In this document: in pieces, positions 7,392 through 15,466 of the stretch | Layout of the letters: each line of letters opens with the position of its first letter | How positions within the stretch are numbered: position 1 is the first letter of the stretch | NCBI GenBank assembly: GCA_024233515.1 | Contig: JACKPO010000001.1 | Coordinates: 303,600-367,599, forward strand | DNA from: Chlamydiales bacterium | GTDB taxonomy: Bacteria; Chlamydiota; Chlamydiia; Chlamydiales; Simkaniaceae | DNA length: 64,000 bases | Direction: 5' to 3' | The notes under the pieces: model-generated | Seen by the model: the letters and a program-made list of their open reading frames with translations, nothing else | Databases searched by the model: none | What the model was told of the DNA's origin: nothing | Made by a program: the position numbers and the translations under genes

Positions 7392-8645
7392 ATGTTAAAA
7401 GATACCAATCAGAACTTTTGGCAATTAGCCTGTATACAGGCTTCTGCTATGGGACTCTATGTCATGCTCGTGGGAAAGCAGATTGCGACAACCTACGGAG
7501 CTGGTGTGGCTATCACTTCTATTTGCATTGGGAACCTGGTGTTATGGATCATTGGTCTCTCGATGTTCTCGATGACGTACAAGGGGAAAGGGGATGCAAA
7601 ACATGCGATTGAAAACGTTCTTTCTTACCTTGGGAGGCCGATTGCATTCGTGGCTGCTCTTGTCGTAATGGTGGCTTTTCTGTCTTGGTTCCCAACACAG
7701 ATTAATGCGCAGATGGATTTTACAAATGAGCTGTTGGCGCAGGTACCGGGGTGGACGAAGACGATTCGGCTGATTGTTTCGATAGTGATGGCATTCATCA
7801 TGATTGGGGTGTCAACGCTCGGGATCAAAGCGATCAAGTGGGCGTGTACAGCAATTTTTCCGTTGTTGGTTTTGTTTACGCTTTATGCGGTGTTTAATCG
7901 GACGGTGCCGTTCTCTGAGATTAAGTGGGGGGTATCGATTCAGGGAATCATTTTGTCTATTGTGATTATTTTTCCGGGGATCATCAATTTACCAACGTTT
8001 TTCAGACATGCGCGGTCGAAAGCAGATGGGATTTTTGCGTTAACGTTGATGACCCTTTTTGTGATTGGGTTTGAGATAGCAACGATTTGGTTCCAGGTCG
8101 CTCCGAATCAAGGAGGGATTTTTGCCCCTTTTTCGCTGAGTGAAGGTTGGACTGCCAATCTGGTGATCGTACTGGGCTTTGTAGCGCTGGCAACATTTTG
8201 TGTGAATATCGTGAATATCTACTTTGCCTCTGCGGCACTGGAGATTGTGGTGCCAAATATCACCGATGCGCGAGGGTATGCCCTCATTGGAATCTTGGGG
8301 ATCTTGGCGTTGAACTTCTTCAAGAGTAATGCACTCATTGGGGCAATCCAGACGGTGACGAATAACTTTATCGGGAGCCTTGGGATCATTCTTGTTGCAG
8401 GATATCTTGCCCGAACGATCATCACCCATCGCCATCGAATTTTCGAGAAGCAAATCAACATCTTCTGCTGGGCCGTAGGATGTGTCACCTCGTTTGTTTT
8501 ATACTTGCTCACACGAGAAGTGGTTCACTCCTTTACGATCAGTATTGCAGCAGCAGTACTCACCTTTCTGATCATCATCTTCATCGAAGAAACAGTCTGG
8601 TCGGTGCGCCGCATCCCTTTTTCCGATAAAAAAATTGATCATTGA
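7392..8645 (+). CDS. APC/NCS1-like permease (amino acid or nucleobase)
   Basis: Membrane protein of 417 residues with about twelve hydrophobic segments. The first (NFWQLACIQASAMGLYVMLVGKQIATTYGAGVAI) resembles the broken first helix of LeuT-fold permeases, and the overall pattern is closest to cytosine/purine permeases of the NCS1 type as far as I can judge by eye. It would import an amino acid or nucleobase with a cation. The coding strand is G-rich, unlike most plus-strand genes to the left of 43 kb. It is monocistronic: a strong bidirectional terminator lies 38 bp after the stop. Substrate not determinable from sequence alone. Confidence 0.6.
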   Translation: MLKDTNQNFWQLACIQASAMGLYVMLVGKQIATTYGAGVAITSICIGNLVLWIIGLSMFSMTYKGKGDAKHAIENVLSYLGRPIAFVAALVVMVAFLSWFPTQINAQMDFTNELLAQVPGWTKTIRLIVSIVMAFIMIGVSTLGIKAIKWACTAIFPLLVLFTLYAVFNRTVPFSEIKWGVSIQGIILSIVIIFPGIINLPTFFRHARSKADGIFALTLMTLFVIGFEIATIWFQVAPNQGGIFAPFSLSEGWTANLVIVLGFVALATFCVNIVNIYFASAALEIVVPNITDARGYALIGILGILALNFFKSNALIGAIQTVTNNFIGSLGIILVAGYLARTIITHRHRIFEKQINIFCWAVGCVTSFVLYLLTREVVHSFTISIAAAVLTFLIIIFIEETVWSVRRIPFSDKKIDH

Positions 8646-8682
8646 TACTATTGGGATGCTCGATGGTCTCTACAAACACGTC

Positions 8683-8713
8683 AAAAAGGCGTCCTTTGAA
8701 GGGACGCCTTTTT
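8683..8713. terminator. Bidirectional intrinsic terminator
   Basis: AAAAAGGCGTCC and GGACGCCTTTTT form a 12-bp perfect stem around a 7-base loop. There is a T run on each strand, so it serves both the permease gene and the converging gene at 8738-9124. Confidence 0.85.
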
Positions 8714-8737
8714 ATTTAGTAATAAGTTCGACTATGA

Positions 8738-9124
8738 CTATGCAGCATTAACACTGCCCTGAATTACGGACGCTGATCGATTAATCATGGTATTCATATT
8801 AGACTCCATACGATCCAACAATCCCATGAATTTTTTCTCCACTTTTTCTAGCCTGCTTAACAATGAAGAAGCGTTATTATCCTTTATCTGTTGTTTCATC
8901 GTCTTAACAGTATCAACGATTCTTGTTCTCATGCTTTTGGTCGTTGCTAAAATGCTCATTGCCGCATCATGAATTTTTGGTGCATTAGACTGAGTAATGT
9001 TAATATTGATCTGTGAATCTGAAAGATCTACAGTTCTTTCATATTCATTAGTTATGTATTCAAAGTATTCAATTTCATTAGAAAGGTTTTGAAAACTTTC
9101 AAATCCAGGATTAATAAATTCCAT
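8738..9124 (-). CDS. Small helical protein of unknown function, second gene of an orphan pair
   Basis: Protein of 128 residues, almost wholly alpha-helical, with a Lys/Met-rich heptad stretch (about 60-110) and an Ala/Ser/Asn-rich end. No signal peptide, no membrane span. A strong ribosome site (AAGGAG) lies 7 bases before the ATG, which follows the partner gene at 9136 by 11 bp. The size, helicity and polar composition resemble small secreted or chaperone proteins of type III systems, but I see no family signature, so this is only a guess. It ends at the shared terminator. Confidence 0.6.
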   Translation of the reverse strand: MEFINPGFESFQNLSNEIEYFEYITNEYERTVDLSDSQININITQSNAPKIHDAAMSILATTKSMRTRIVDTVKTMKQQIKDNNASSLLSRLEKVEKKFMGLLDRMESNMNTMINRSASVIQGSVNAA

Positions 9125-9135
9125 AAAAAAACTCC

Positions 9136-9921
9136 TTATTTAGCAGATTTATATGACTGAAGTTCAGCACGTGTTTGTGCAGCTGTGGCAAGTCGATCGT
9201 TCATTTCGACTTCGAGAATTGCTTCAAAAGCCTTTACACGCAATTCTGCAGGTAATGCTCTTGCTAGAACCTTTGTTTTTGCCATTAATTGGCTTGCATT
9301 CATTGGTCTATGTGAACTCATCGTTTTAGACATTTCATAAAACCGTAGATAAACTGCTGGGTCTTTTGTTGCTTGAACATCGATGGCAATACGGTCGAAG
9401 GTTGCAAGGGACCTCTGCGTGGCTTGCTTGAGAAGGCTACTATTTAAGGCTTCCATCCTTGCTAACAGACGGATGTCTTGGTTAGAGATATAAGAAAGCA
9501 ACCTTTCATTAAACGCAGGCTCACGAAGATACCCATGACAGATGAGGGAGTAAAACATCTCATCCACCACTTTAGGAGAAACTGCTCTACTATTCACAGC
9601 TCTCTTCAAAAGGTTAAGAAAAATCGTAAAATCTTCGTTGAACTTAGGCATCAAAAAGGTATAGCCAACCTCTTCTTCCAAAAGCTTTTTCATAAAGAAA
9701 AGAGCGTTGGTTTTTCTCTCAATTGAATTGAGCTCACTTTGTGCAGCTTTATGTACAAGGTTGCGAGCTTCGTGAAAAACAGTAAGAGCATCCGGCTCGT
9801 TAAAAATAAGTTTTTCCCTCAGCCTCTCAAGCCTCTCTTCAACTTTTCTCTCATTGACCTGCTCTTCAACTCCATTGTAAGAACCGGTTTCATGATTTGT
9901 ACCTAATGTAATTTCAGACAT
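9136..9921 (-). CDS. Helical protein of unknown function, first gene of an orphan pair
   Basis: Protein of 261 residues, helical throughout, without signal peptide or membrane segment. An N-terminal coiled-coil-like region (about 18-60, VEERLERLREKL) is followed by several amphipathic helices of about 35 residues that look like helical-repeat (TPR/HEAT-like) packing, though no repeat is clear. The ribosome site is GGGGGA. It is transcribed with the small gene at 8738. The pair is bounded by a terminator on one side and an unusually AT-rich upstream region on the other, so it is a self-contained unit. I do not recognise either product. Confidence 0.6.
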   Translation of the reverse strand: MSEITLGTNHETGSYNGVEEQVNERKVEERLERLREKLIFNEPDALTVFHEARNLVHKAAQSELNSIERKTNALFFMKKLLEEEVGYTFLMPKFNEDFTIFLNLLKRAVNSRAVSPKVVDEMFYSLICHGYLREPAFNERLLSYISNQDIRLLARMEALNSSLLKQATQRSLATFDRIAIDVQATKDPAVYLRFYEMSKTMSSHRPMNASQLMAKTKVLARALPAELRVKAFEAILEVEMNDRLATAAQTRAELQSYKSAK

Positions 9922-9979
9922 CTGTCCCCCAAAAAATTGTTTGTAATCAAAAAAATAGATTTTGTTTTGAATAAGTCGG

Positions 9980-10012
9980 ATTATATTGATATCTATGTTT
10001 TTTTGATATCAT
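9980..10012 (-). promoter_or_regulatory. Candidate promoter and operator of the 9921-8738 operon
   Basis: On the minus strand a perfect TATAAT -10 box lies at 9985-9980, about 60 bases before the start codon. Immediately upstream, two TTGATATC direct repeats (around 9986-9993 and 10003-10011) cover the -35 zone, where there is no good TTGACA. A repeat pair replacing a -35 box is what an activator or repressor site would look like. Confidence 0.4.
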
Positions 10013-10540
10013 TAAAAAATATTGTTTATTTATTTAATCTATTTTAATCTTGCGCAATTAAAATCGGGGGAAACAATGTTCAAAAAACAACATTTATACG
10101 ACTATAAACCAATGATTTATGAATGATTTTGCAGGAAAAATGCCATTCTAAATCTCTTTTGTTCCAAGGTAGTGCTTCTAGCTTTAGCCATAAACTGTAC
10201 TTATGATTTTTTCAAAATAACAAAGTGTACCCTACAAATTTGCCATTATCTAAACCCTCGTTCCATTAGAGCATTTCTCAGGAACCGCTCCCCTTCCACC
10301 GACCTCTACAGCAGCCCCAAAGCCTCCCGCTGCCCCTATGCCCTCTCTCTTATCTCTCGGCCTTCTTCATCAACAGAGTCTCACGCGCCCCACCATAGAT
10401 CCCTTCCAGCTTGAGCCTTATCCCTTCTTCAAATAAGGAACAGGAATAACTCTTTGTATTCTCAGAACATTGCCTTTATTTGTTTTTTCCTCCTATGATG
10501 ATTGGTTCAAATTTTTTTTTATTTCGGAGAACTGAGATTT
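9986..10540. other. Gene-free stretch with a GC-rich patch
   Basis: This stretch of about 550 bp holds no gene I can support. The half near 9990-10160 is very AT-rich. The part from about 10280 to 10420 is clearly GC-rich and C-rich on the plus strand. On the minus strand it contains short open frames with plausible composition (ending LLMKKAER, and a Gly/Ala/Val-rich run around 10300-10370) broken by stops, which looks like a decayed gene. A plus-strand frame of 80 codons over the same region is Ser/Pro/Arg-rich and probably noncoding. Confidence 0.4.
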
Positions 10541-11131
10541 ATGGGCAAGCTATCTTTTGGGGATTTGGGGATTCGTGATTTGAAGGAGTGTGGGGAGCTT
10601 GAGAAGAGGAAATTCGAGAAGCGGTTTCGTGAGGTTGTTGAGCCAATTTATGGAAATCAGGATGTGTTTCTGAGAAAAATTTCGGAAGGAACGGACCGGA
10701 ATGCAAGGGTTCTTTACGATGGCAAGGAAATGGTTGGCTTATTAGTGTTTAAGAAAGGACTTAGTGATGAACGGAAGTCATATGGGATCCGAGAGGCAAT
10801 GGAGGTAAAGACCTTTTTAATTTTCTCTGATTCAATCAAGTGGAAGGGACTTCATAGCGCTTTTTTATTTCGCGAGGGAGTAGAAGAGGCGCTGAAACAA
10901 GGAGCAAAATCCCTGTTTGCAACACTTTCTGAAAAGAAAGAGGAACATATGGGGTTCTTTGAGACCATCGGGTTCGAAGAGGTGGCAAGGCTTCCAAATC
11001 TTCATGAAGAGGGGGTCCATGAAAAGCTTCTTTGTATCTGGGATTTGAGAAAAAGCTTGGAAACATTAAACGAATTCATCAACAATTGTGGGAAGAGCTA
11101 TACTAAGAGAAGGGAAGGGGCTTTTAGATAG
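10541..11131 (+). CDS. GNAT-family N-acetyltransferase
   Basis: Protein of 196 residues from the ATG at 10541, preceded by CGGAGAA; an upstream TTG in frame adds a Phe-rich leader and was rejected. The pattern RNARVLYDGKEMVGLLVFKKG, then a central strand-helix (GVEEALKQGAKSLFATLSEKKEEHMGFFETIGFEEVARL) with the typical late GFFE-x-x-GF element, marks the GNAT fold, which transfers acetyl from acetyl-CoA to an amine. The Q/RxxGxG/A acetyl-CoA loop is not sharp. An MFS gene follows after 36 bp and could be in the same transcript. The coding strand is strikingly G-rich compared with neighbours, hinting at later arrival or inversion. Substrate unknown. Confidence 0.65.
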   Translation: MGKLSFGDLGIRDLKECGELEKRKFEKRFREVVEPIYGNQDVFLRKISEGTDRNARVLYDGKEMVGLLVFKKGLSDERKSYGIREAMEVKTFLIFSDSIKWKGLHSAFLFREGVEEALKQGAKSLFATLSEKKEEHMGFFETIGFEEVARLPNLHEEGVHEKLLCIWDLRKSLETLNEFINNCGKSYTKRREGAFR

Positions 11132-11167
11132 TGACATGATGCGACAAGGGTATTTGAGGATCGCACA

Positions 11168-12328
11168 ATGAACACAAAAAATATAAGGCTAGAGTTAGGC
11201 CTATTCCGTCAACAGGTCTTAAATAATTATAGTTGGATTCCCCTTCTTGCCATTCTTGTAGATGGGCTGCATAAGATCTATTTTTTGACGCAGCTAAAAT
11301 ATGCCCAAACAGATGTAGAAGTCATTTCTGCGGTTTGGGTTGCATTGCAAGTCGTTTTCTCGACTTTTTTTGGATTGCTGTCCGATCGTTTTTGTCGGAA
11401 GAAAATTCTTCTTTTAGGATTAGGTTTGTCAATGCTGACACTCCCTCTTCTTAAAATGGGTTTTTTTTGGTATGCCATTTTATTGAGTGGAGTCTTCGGG
11501 AATTTGGCCCCAGTTGCTCGGGCAGCCTATTGCGATGTCCAGGTCCACCACAATATGGAACCTAACATTATTAATACGTTTCTTATTCTCCCTCTCCCCT
11601 ATATTATGTTGTCTTTTGATTATAACTTATTCATCAGAAGCTCATTTGTCTCAATTTATTCAATAGGAATCGTTACTTTCTTCCTCTGCCTCATCTTTTT
11701 TAAGGATAAAAGAGATCGCGAAAGCCGTAAAGTCGCTTTACAATCATTTCCAAAGTTGAAAGAGAAATTTATCAACGGTCCTTCTATTCGACTGATCGTT
11801 TCGTTCTTTATCATCAACAGTGGTTGGTGGATTTTAACATACTTTGCCGAGGGACACCTTGCTCTAGAAAAGCTGTTACAGTATTTCTTCTTGATTATTG
11901 GCCTTTCATTTTTAGCAGGTGCGATCATGTGCCGGGCCTACTTATTCAAGCCTGAAAAAGCAATCCCTCCTCTCTTTTTAGGGATTGTTTTGTTGTTTAT
12001 TTTTGATTTTCTATTCTATGTGATATTGGGAAAACAAATAAATTCAACGACCTTTATGCATATGACGATTATTGGAGGGATTGCCCTTCCACTAATTTAC
12101 GCTTACTATGGAAATCAAGCAGCTGTCCACGAACAAGGAACTGTCTATGGCGTTCTAGAGTCTGTTCGATCGCTAACAGAGCTTTCTGGCCCTCTTTTCT
12201 TAAGCTTGGTCGCGATTACGAACACAAGTACAATTCTGATTCCCCTGAGCATCATTGCTTTTCTTCTTGTGATAACTTTAAATAAACCTTCCTTTTCCCC
12301 AAGGAGTCATCATGACCAAACAACATGA
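11168..12328 (+). CDS. MFS transporter, first gene of a nucleotide-related cluster
   Basis: Protein of 386 residues with about eleven to twelve membrane segments. The motif-A loop between helices 2 and 3 reads GLLSDRFCRKKILLLG, close to the MFS consensus. Its 3' end overlaps the MazG-like gene by 17 bp, and that gene overlaps the LOG gene, so the three are translationally coupled. Coupling to two nucleotide-acting enzymes suggests its substrate may be a nucleotide, nucleoside or base, but that is inference. It is similar in layout to the MFS at 3154-4365, and the two may be distant paralogues. Confidence 0.7.
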   Translation: MNTKNIRLELGLFRQQVLNNYSWIPLLAILVDGLHKIYFLTQLKYAQTDVEVISAVWVALQVVFSTFFGLLSDRFCRKKILLLGLGLSMLTLPLLKMGFFWYAILLSGVFGNLAPVARAAYCDVQVHHNMEPNIINTFLILPLPYIMLSFDYNLFIRSSFVSIYSIGIVTFFLCLIFFKDKRDRESRKVALQSFPKLKEKFINGPSIRLIVSFFIINSGWWILTYFAEGHLALEKLLQYFFLIIGLSFLAGAIMCRAYLFKPEKAIPPLFLGIVLLFIFDFLFYVILGKQINSTTFMHMTIIGGIALPLIYAYYGNQAAVHEQGTVYGVLESVRSLTELSGPLFLSLVAITNTSTILIPLSIIAFLLVITLNKPSFSPRSHHDQTT

Positions 12329-12653
12329 AGTCTTTCAAGAAATGAAAGAGTATCTAGATCAATTTATCGATGATCGTAAGTGGGACAAATACCGCACCCC
12401 AAAAAACCTTTCTATGGCTCTTTCTGTAGAAGTTGCTGAGCTGGTAGAATTATTTCAGTGGCTTTCTGAAAAGGAGTCTTGGGAAGTAACAAATATTCCC
12501 GATACAAAAGAACAGATCGAAGAAGAGATGGCAGACGTTCTTTCCTATTTGGTTCAACTTGCGGGAAAACTCGAGATTGATCTTCACCAGGCGTTTTGGA
12601 AGAAAACGAAAAAGAATGAAGCCAAACATTCGATAGAAAAAGCGTTAAACTAA
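12312..12653 (+). CDS. MazG-like nucleotide pyrophosphohydrolase
   Basis: Protein of 113 residues, the usual size of the single-domain RS21-C6/dCTPase-like branch of all-alpha NTP pyrophosphatases. The metal-binding residues are visible as E40-V-A-E43 (with E46) and E72-M-A-D75. Such enzymes hydrolyse (often modified or pyrimidine) dNTPs to dNMP and pyrophosphate, sanitising the pool. Start and end overlap the flanking genes (17 bp with the MFS; TAATG with the next), so expression is coupled. In this context it may act in nucleotide housekeeping. Confidence 0.85.
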   Translation: MTKQHEVFQEMKEYLDQFIDDRKWDKYRTPKNLSMALSVEVAELVELFQWLSEKESWEVTNIPDTKEQIEEEMADVLSYLVQLAGKLEIDLHQAFWKKTKKNEAKHSIEKALN

Positions 12654-13270
12654 TGGATGCTCACACGATAGCAGAAGAAATTTTACGCGCTGAAAAAACT
12701 CTTGGAGAAGCAGGTCCTTACGTTGCCATATTTGGTTCTGGAGATCTCAAACCCGATCACCAATACTATCAGCAGGCTTACAACCTTGCTTTACAACTTT
12801 CTCAATCTGGATGTTCTATTGTAACAGGTGGCGGAGGCGGCATTATGGAGGCAGCTAACCGCGGTGCTCAAGAAGGTAACGGCTCTTCTGTAGGACTTTG
12901 CCTCAAACTCCAAAATTACGAAAAACAAAATCCCTTTATTGACGAGGGAAGAGCCCTAGAATTCACAAGTTTTTTTTCACGCAAAGCGACCTTCTTGAAA
13001 CATATTAAAAGTGTCATTGTCTTTCCAGGGGGACTAGGGACCCTTGACGAAGTTTTTGAGGTGCTGATCGCTATGCGTGCTCAGCAAATCCCTACCTTAC
13101 CCTGCTATTTTATTGGAAGAGAGTTTTGGAAAGGGTTGATGAAATGGATGAAGGACAACGTCTTTGATGGGGACCTTGCCCCCAAAGAGCTCTTGAATCA
13201 TCTTATTCTAACAGACTGTGTCGAAGAGATCCCACCGTTGATAAATCAAAGTATTTCTTGTTCAAAATAA
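12653..13270 (+). CDS. LOG-family protein (Rossmann-fold nucleosidase / phosphoribohydrolase)
   Basis: Protein of 205 residues. The LOG/TIGR00730 hallmark PGGLGTLDE is at 125-133, preceded by an N-terminal Rossmann start VAIFGSG (24-30) and VTGGGGGIMEAANRGA (57-72). Members hydrolyse nucleoside 5'-monophosphates to base plus ribose 5-phosphate (LOG, PpnN). The start overlaps the stop of the MazG-like gene in TAATG. With the upstream pyrophosphohydrolase, a route dNTP/NTP to NMP to free base can be imagined, with a transporter in the same unit. The family is sure; the exact substrate is not. Confidence 0.88.
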   Translation: MDAHTIAEEILRAEKTLGEAGPYVAIFGSGDLKPDHQYYQQAYNLALQLSQSGCSIVTGGGGGIMEAANRGAQEGNGSSVGLCLKLQNYEKQNPFIDEGRALEFTSFFSRKATFLKHIKSVIVFPGGLGTLDEVFEVLIAMRAQQIPTLPCYFIGREFWKGLMKWMKDNVFDGDLAPKELLNHLILTDCVEEIPPLINQSISCSK

Positions 13271-13915
13271 TCACTTAGCTCTGTTGCTTTACAGGAAAAT
13301 ATGGTAGACTGGGGTGGTTTATGTTTGGATTGGAGCTATAATGAAGAAATTGCTTTTGATTTTGAGTGTGATTGGGGTTTTGGGATGGAGTTATGTCAGA
13401 CAATGTGATGGGATATTTCGTGATTATGAGCATGAGCTAGCGGTTTGCGCGATTTTCAAAAATGAAGCGCCGTTTCTAAAGGAGTGGATTGATTATCATC
13501 ATGATCTTTTAGGGGTCAGCAAATTTTATTTGTACAACAATGACAGCAGTGATGGGTATTTAGAGGTGCTGGCACCTTATATTGGAAGTGGACTTGTCGA
13601 GTTAATTGATTGGGAGTCGCGGGATGAGCATGCGATTGATGTGGAAGGGATCTGCAAGTTCCCTTGGGATCGGTATCAGATTGGAGCTTATACAGAATGT
13701 TGTCGTGATAGAGCTCGGGGAAAGGTTCGATGGCTTGCGGTCCATGACATTGACGAGTTTTTGGTGCCACCGGGCGGCGTCAAGGGGTTCCGAAAGATGC
13801 TAAGGGAAGCATCAAGACCGAGGCTGAATAAGTTTTTGAAAAATCCATTCCACTTTGTAAAGCCAGTGGGGTGTTTAAAGGTCCATTGGCTCATATATGG
13901 AACCTCCCATGTCTG

Positions 13916-15151
13916 CAGGGAAATTGCATGAAGAAAAGATTTGATATTTTAAGTTAAATTTTAAAAACTTTACCTCCTAACCAAGGAGGTTTATGATGGT
14001 GTCTCAGAATTTTCAAGAAACATCGGTCATGTGCAGTTTTTCAGTTTTACCCGATCCAAGGAAGCACAGGAATCAGGTTTATTCTCTTTTTGACATTATC
14101 ACTGTAGCAATACTTGCTGTCTTATGTGGAGCCGATGATTGGGTAGAGGTTAGTTTTTGGGGAGAAGCTAATCTCATTTGGTTACAAGATCGAGGGATCT
14201 GTCTTGATGGAATTCCATCCCATGATACATTTAGCCGCTTCTTTCGTTTCGTTGATCCAAATTCGTTTGAGCGATGTTTTATTAGCTGGACCCAGAAGGT
14301 TGCTAAAGTTGTTGGAGGGGTTATTGCTCTAGATGGGAAAAGAATTTGTAACTCAGGTAGTGGTGAAGAAAAAGCTATTCATCTCGTGAGCGCATTTTCT
14401 GTAGAAAATGACATGGTTTTGGGTCAATTAGCAACAGAGACAAAATCAAACGAAATTACAACATTTCCCTTGTTGATTGATTTATTGGATATCCAAAAAG
14501 CTGTTGTGACAATTGATGCAGCGGGGTGTCAGAAAGAAATAGCCTCCAAAATTCGAAATAAGGGAGGAGACTATATTTTGGCACTGAAGGGTAATCAAGG
14601 TAATCTTCATGCTGAGGTGGAAAACTTTTTCAGTCAAGCTTTAGAAGTCTCACCAGATGAAGCAGAATGTGACCACTACACCAGCGAAGAGAAATCTCGA
14701 GGACGTCATGAAATACGGGAGGTTTGGACTACAGAAGAATTGAGTTGGTTATCACAAAAAGCTGACTGGAAAGATTTGAATAGTATAAGTTGTCTAAAGA
14801 GCAAACGGACAATAAAAGGAAAGGAGACGACAGAGTTCAGATATTATATCTCAAGTTTGCCGGCAGATGCTTGGAAGATAAGTAGGGGTATTAGAAGTCA
14901 TTGGTCTGTAGAGAATAAGCTTCACTGGCAACTCGATGTTTCGTATAGAGAGGACGGTTGCAAGGTGCGTAAGGACAATGGAGCTGAGAATTTTTCTGTT
15001 ATTCGAAGGGCTACGCTGAATTTACTAAAGGCTGATAAAAAGACCAAGGCAGGTATCAAAAATAAAAGGTCTAAAGCTGGCTGGGATAAGAGTTATATGC
15101 TAAATGTTTTAAGCATGGAGTGTTAAGAAATTTCTTCATGCAATTTCCCTG
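13916..15151 (+). mobile_element. Intact ISAs1-family insertion sequence (1236 bp)
   Basis: The ends are perfect 21-bp inverted repeats starting CAGGGAAATTGC (13916-13936 and 15131-15151). A perfect 10-bp target duplication CCCATGTCTG flanks them at 13906-13915 and 15152-15161. Terminal CAGGG and 8-10-bp duplications are typical of the ISAs1 family. The element carries one full-length transposase gene. Identical repeats and duplications indicate a recent, probably still competent insertion. It breaks the glycosyltransferase gene. Confidence 0.95.
13993..15126 (+). CDS. ISAs1-family transposase (DDE)
   Basis: Protein of 377 residues, full length for the family. The N-terminus has the DDE_Tnp_1-associated region (SVLPDPRKHRNQVYSLFDIITVAILAVLCGADDW). 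The catalytic core follows: VIALDGKRI, VVTIDAAGCQKEI, YILALKGNQGNLH and HWSVENKLHWQLDVSYREDGCKVR, supplying the Asp-Asp-Glu triad. It cuts and pastes DNA at the element's inverted repeats. AAGGAGG at 13983-13989 is only 3 bases before the first ATG and 6 before the second (13996), so the latter may be the real start. No frameshift or stop interrupts it. Confidence 0.95.
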   Translation: MMVSQNFQETSVMCSFSVLPDPRKHRNQVYSLFDIITVAILAVLCGADDWVEVSFWGEANLIWLQDRGICLDGIPSHDTFSRFFRFVDPNSFERCFISWTQKVAKVVGGVIALDGKRICNSGSGEEKAIHLVSAFSVENDMVLGQLATETKSNEITTFPLLIDLLDIQKAVVTIDAAGCQKEIASKIRNKGGDYILALKGNQGNLHAEVENFFSQALEVSPDEAECDHYTSEEKSRGRHEIREVWTTEELSWLSQKADWKDLNSISCLKSKRTIKGKETTEFRYYISSLPADAWKISRGIRSHWSVENKLHWQLDVSYREDGCKVRKDNGAENFSVIRRATLNLLKADKKTKAGIKNKRSKAGWDKSYMLNVLSMEC

Positions 15152-15466
15152 CCCATGTCTGGGATTTAAAGGAAGGACAATCGCTTACTGAGACGTTGAC
15201 TTATCGAGCCGATGACAATTATGTCGAGCATCGGAATACAAAGTGTTTATATCGTCCGGAGGCTGTAGACATCTGTCTGATTCACAACGCCTATTTGAAT
15301 AAAGGAAGTTATCAGAGTCGTGATGTTCCTTATTCTGTCTGTCGTGTGAATCACTACTTCACAGGAACAGAAAAGAGACTGATTGAAAAGCGGAAGTTGC
15401 CGAAAGAGGGCTTTGACGATCTTCAAGAGAAGTTAAATGTTGTGGAAGATCGTTCGCTGATTGAGT

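Noticed and set aside
8040..8453. 137-codon frame antisense to the permease gene
   Set aside because: Overlaps a well-supported membrane protein gene on the other strand; composition is that of a mirror frame.
10172..10414. 80-codon plus-strand frame in the 9.9-10.5 kb gap
   Set aside because: Ser/Pro/Arg/His-rich composition typical of noncoding GC-rich DNA; no start context.
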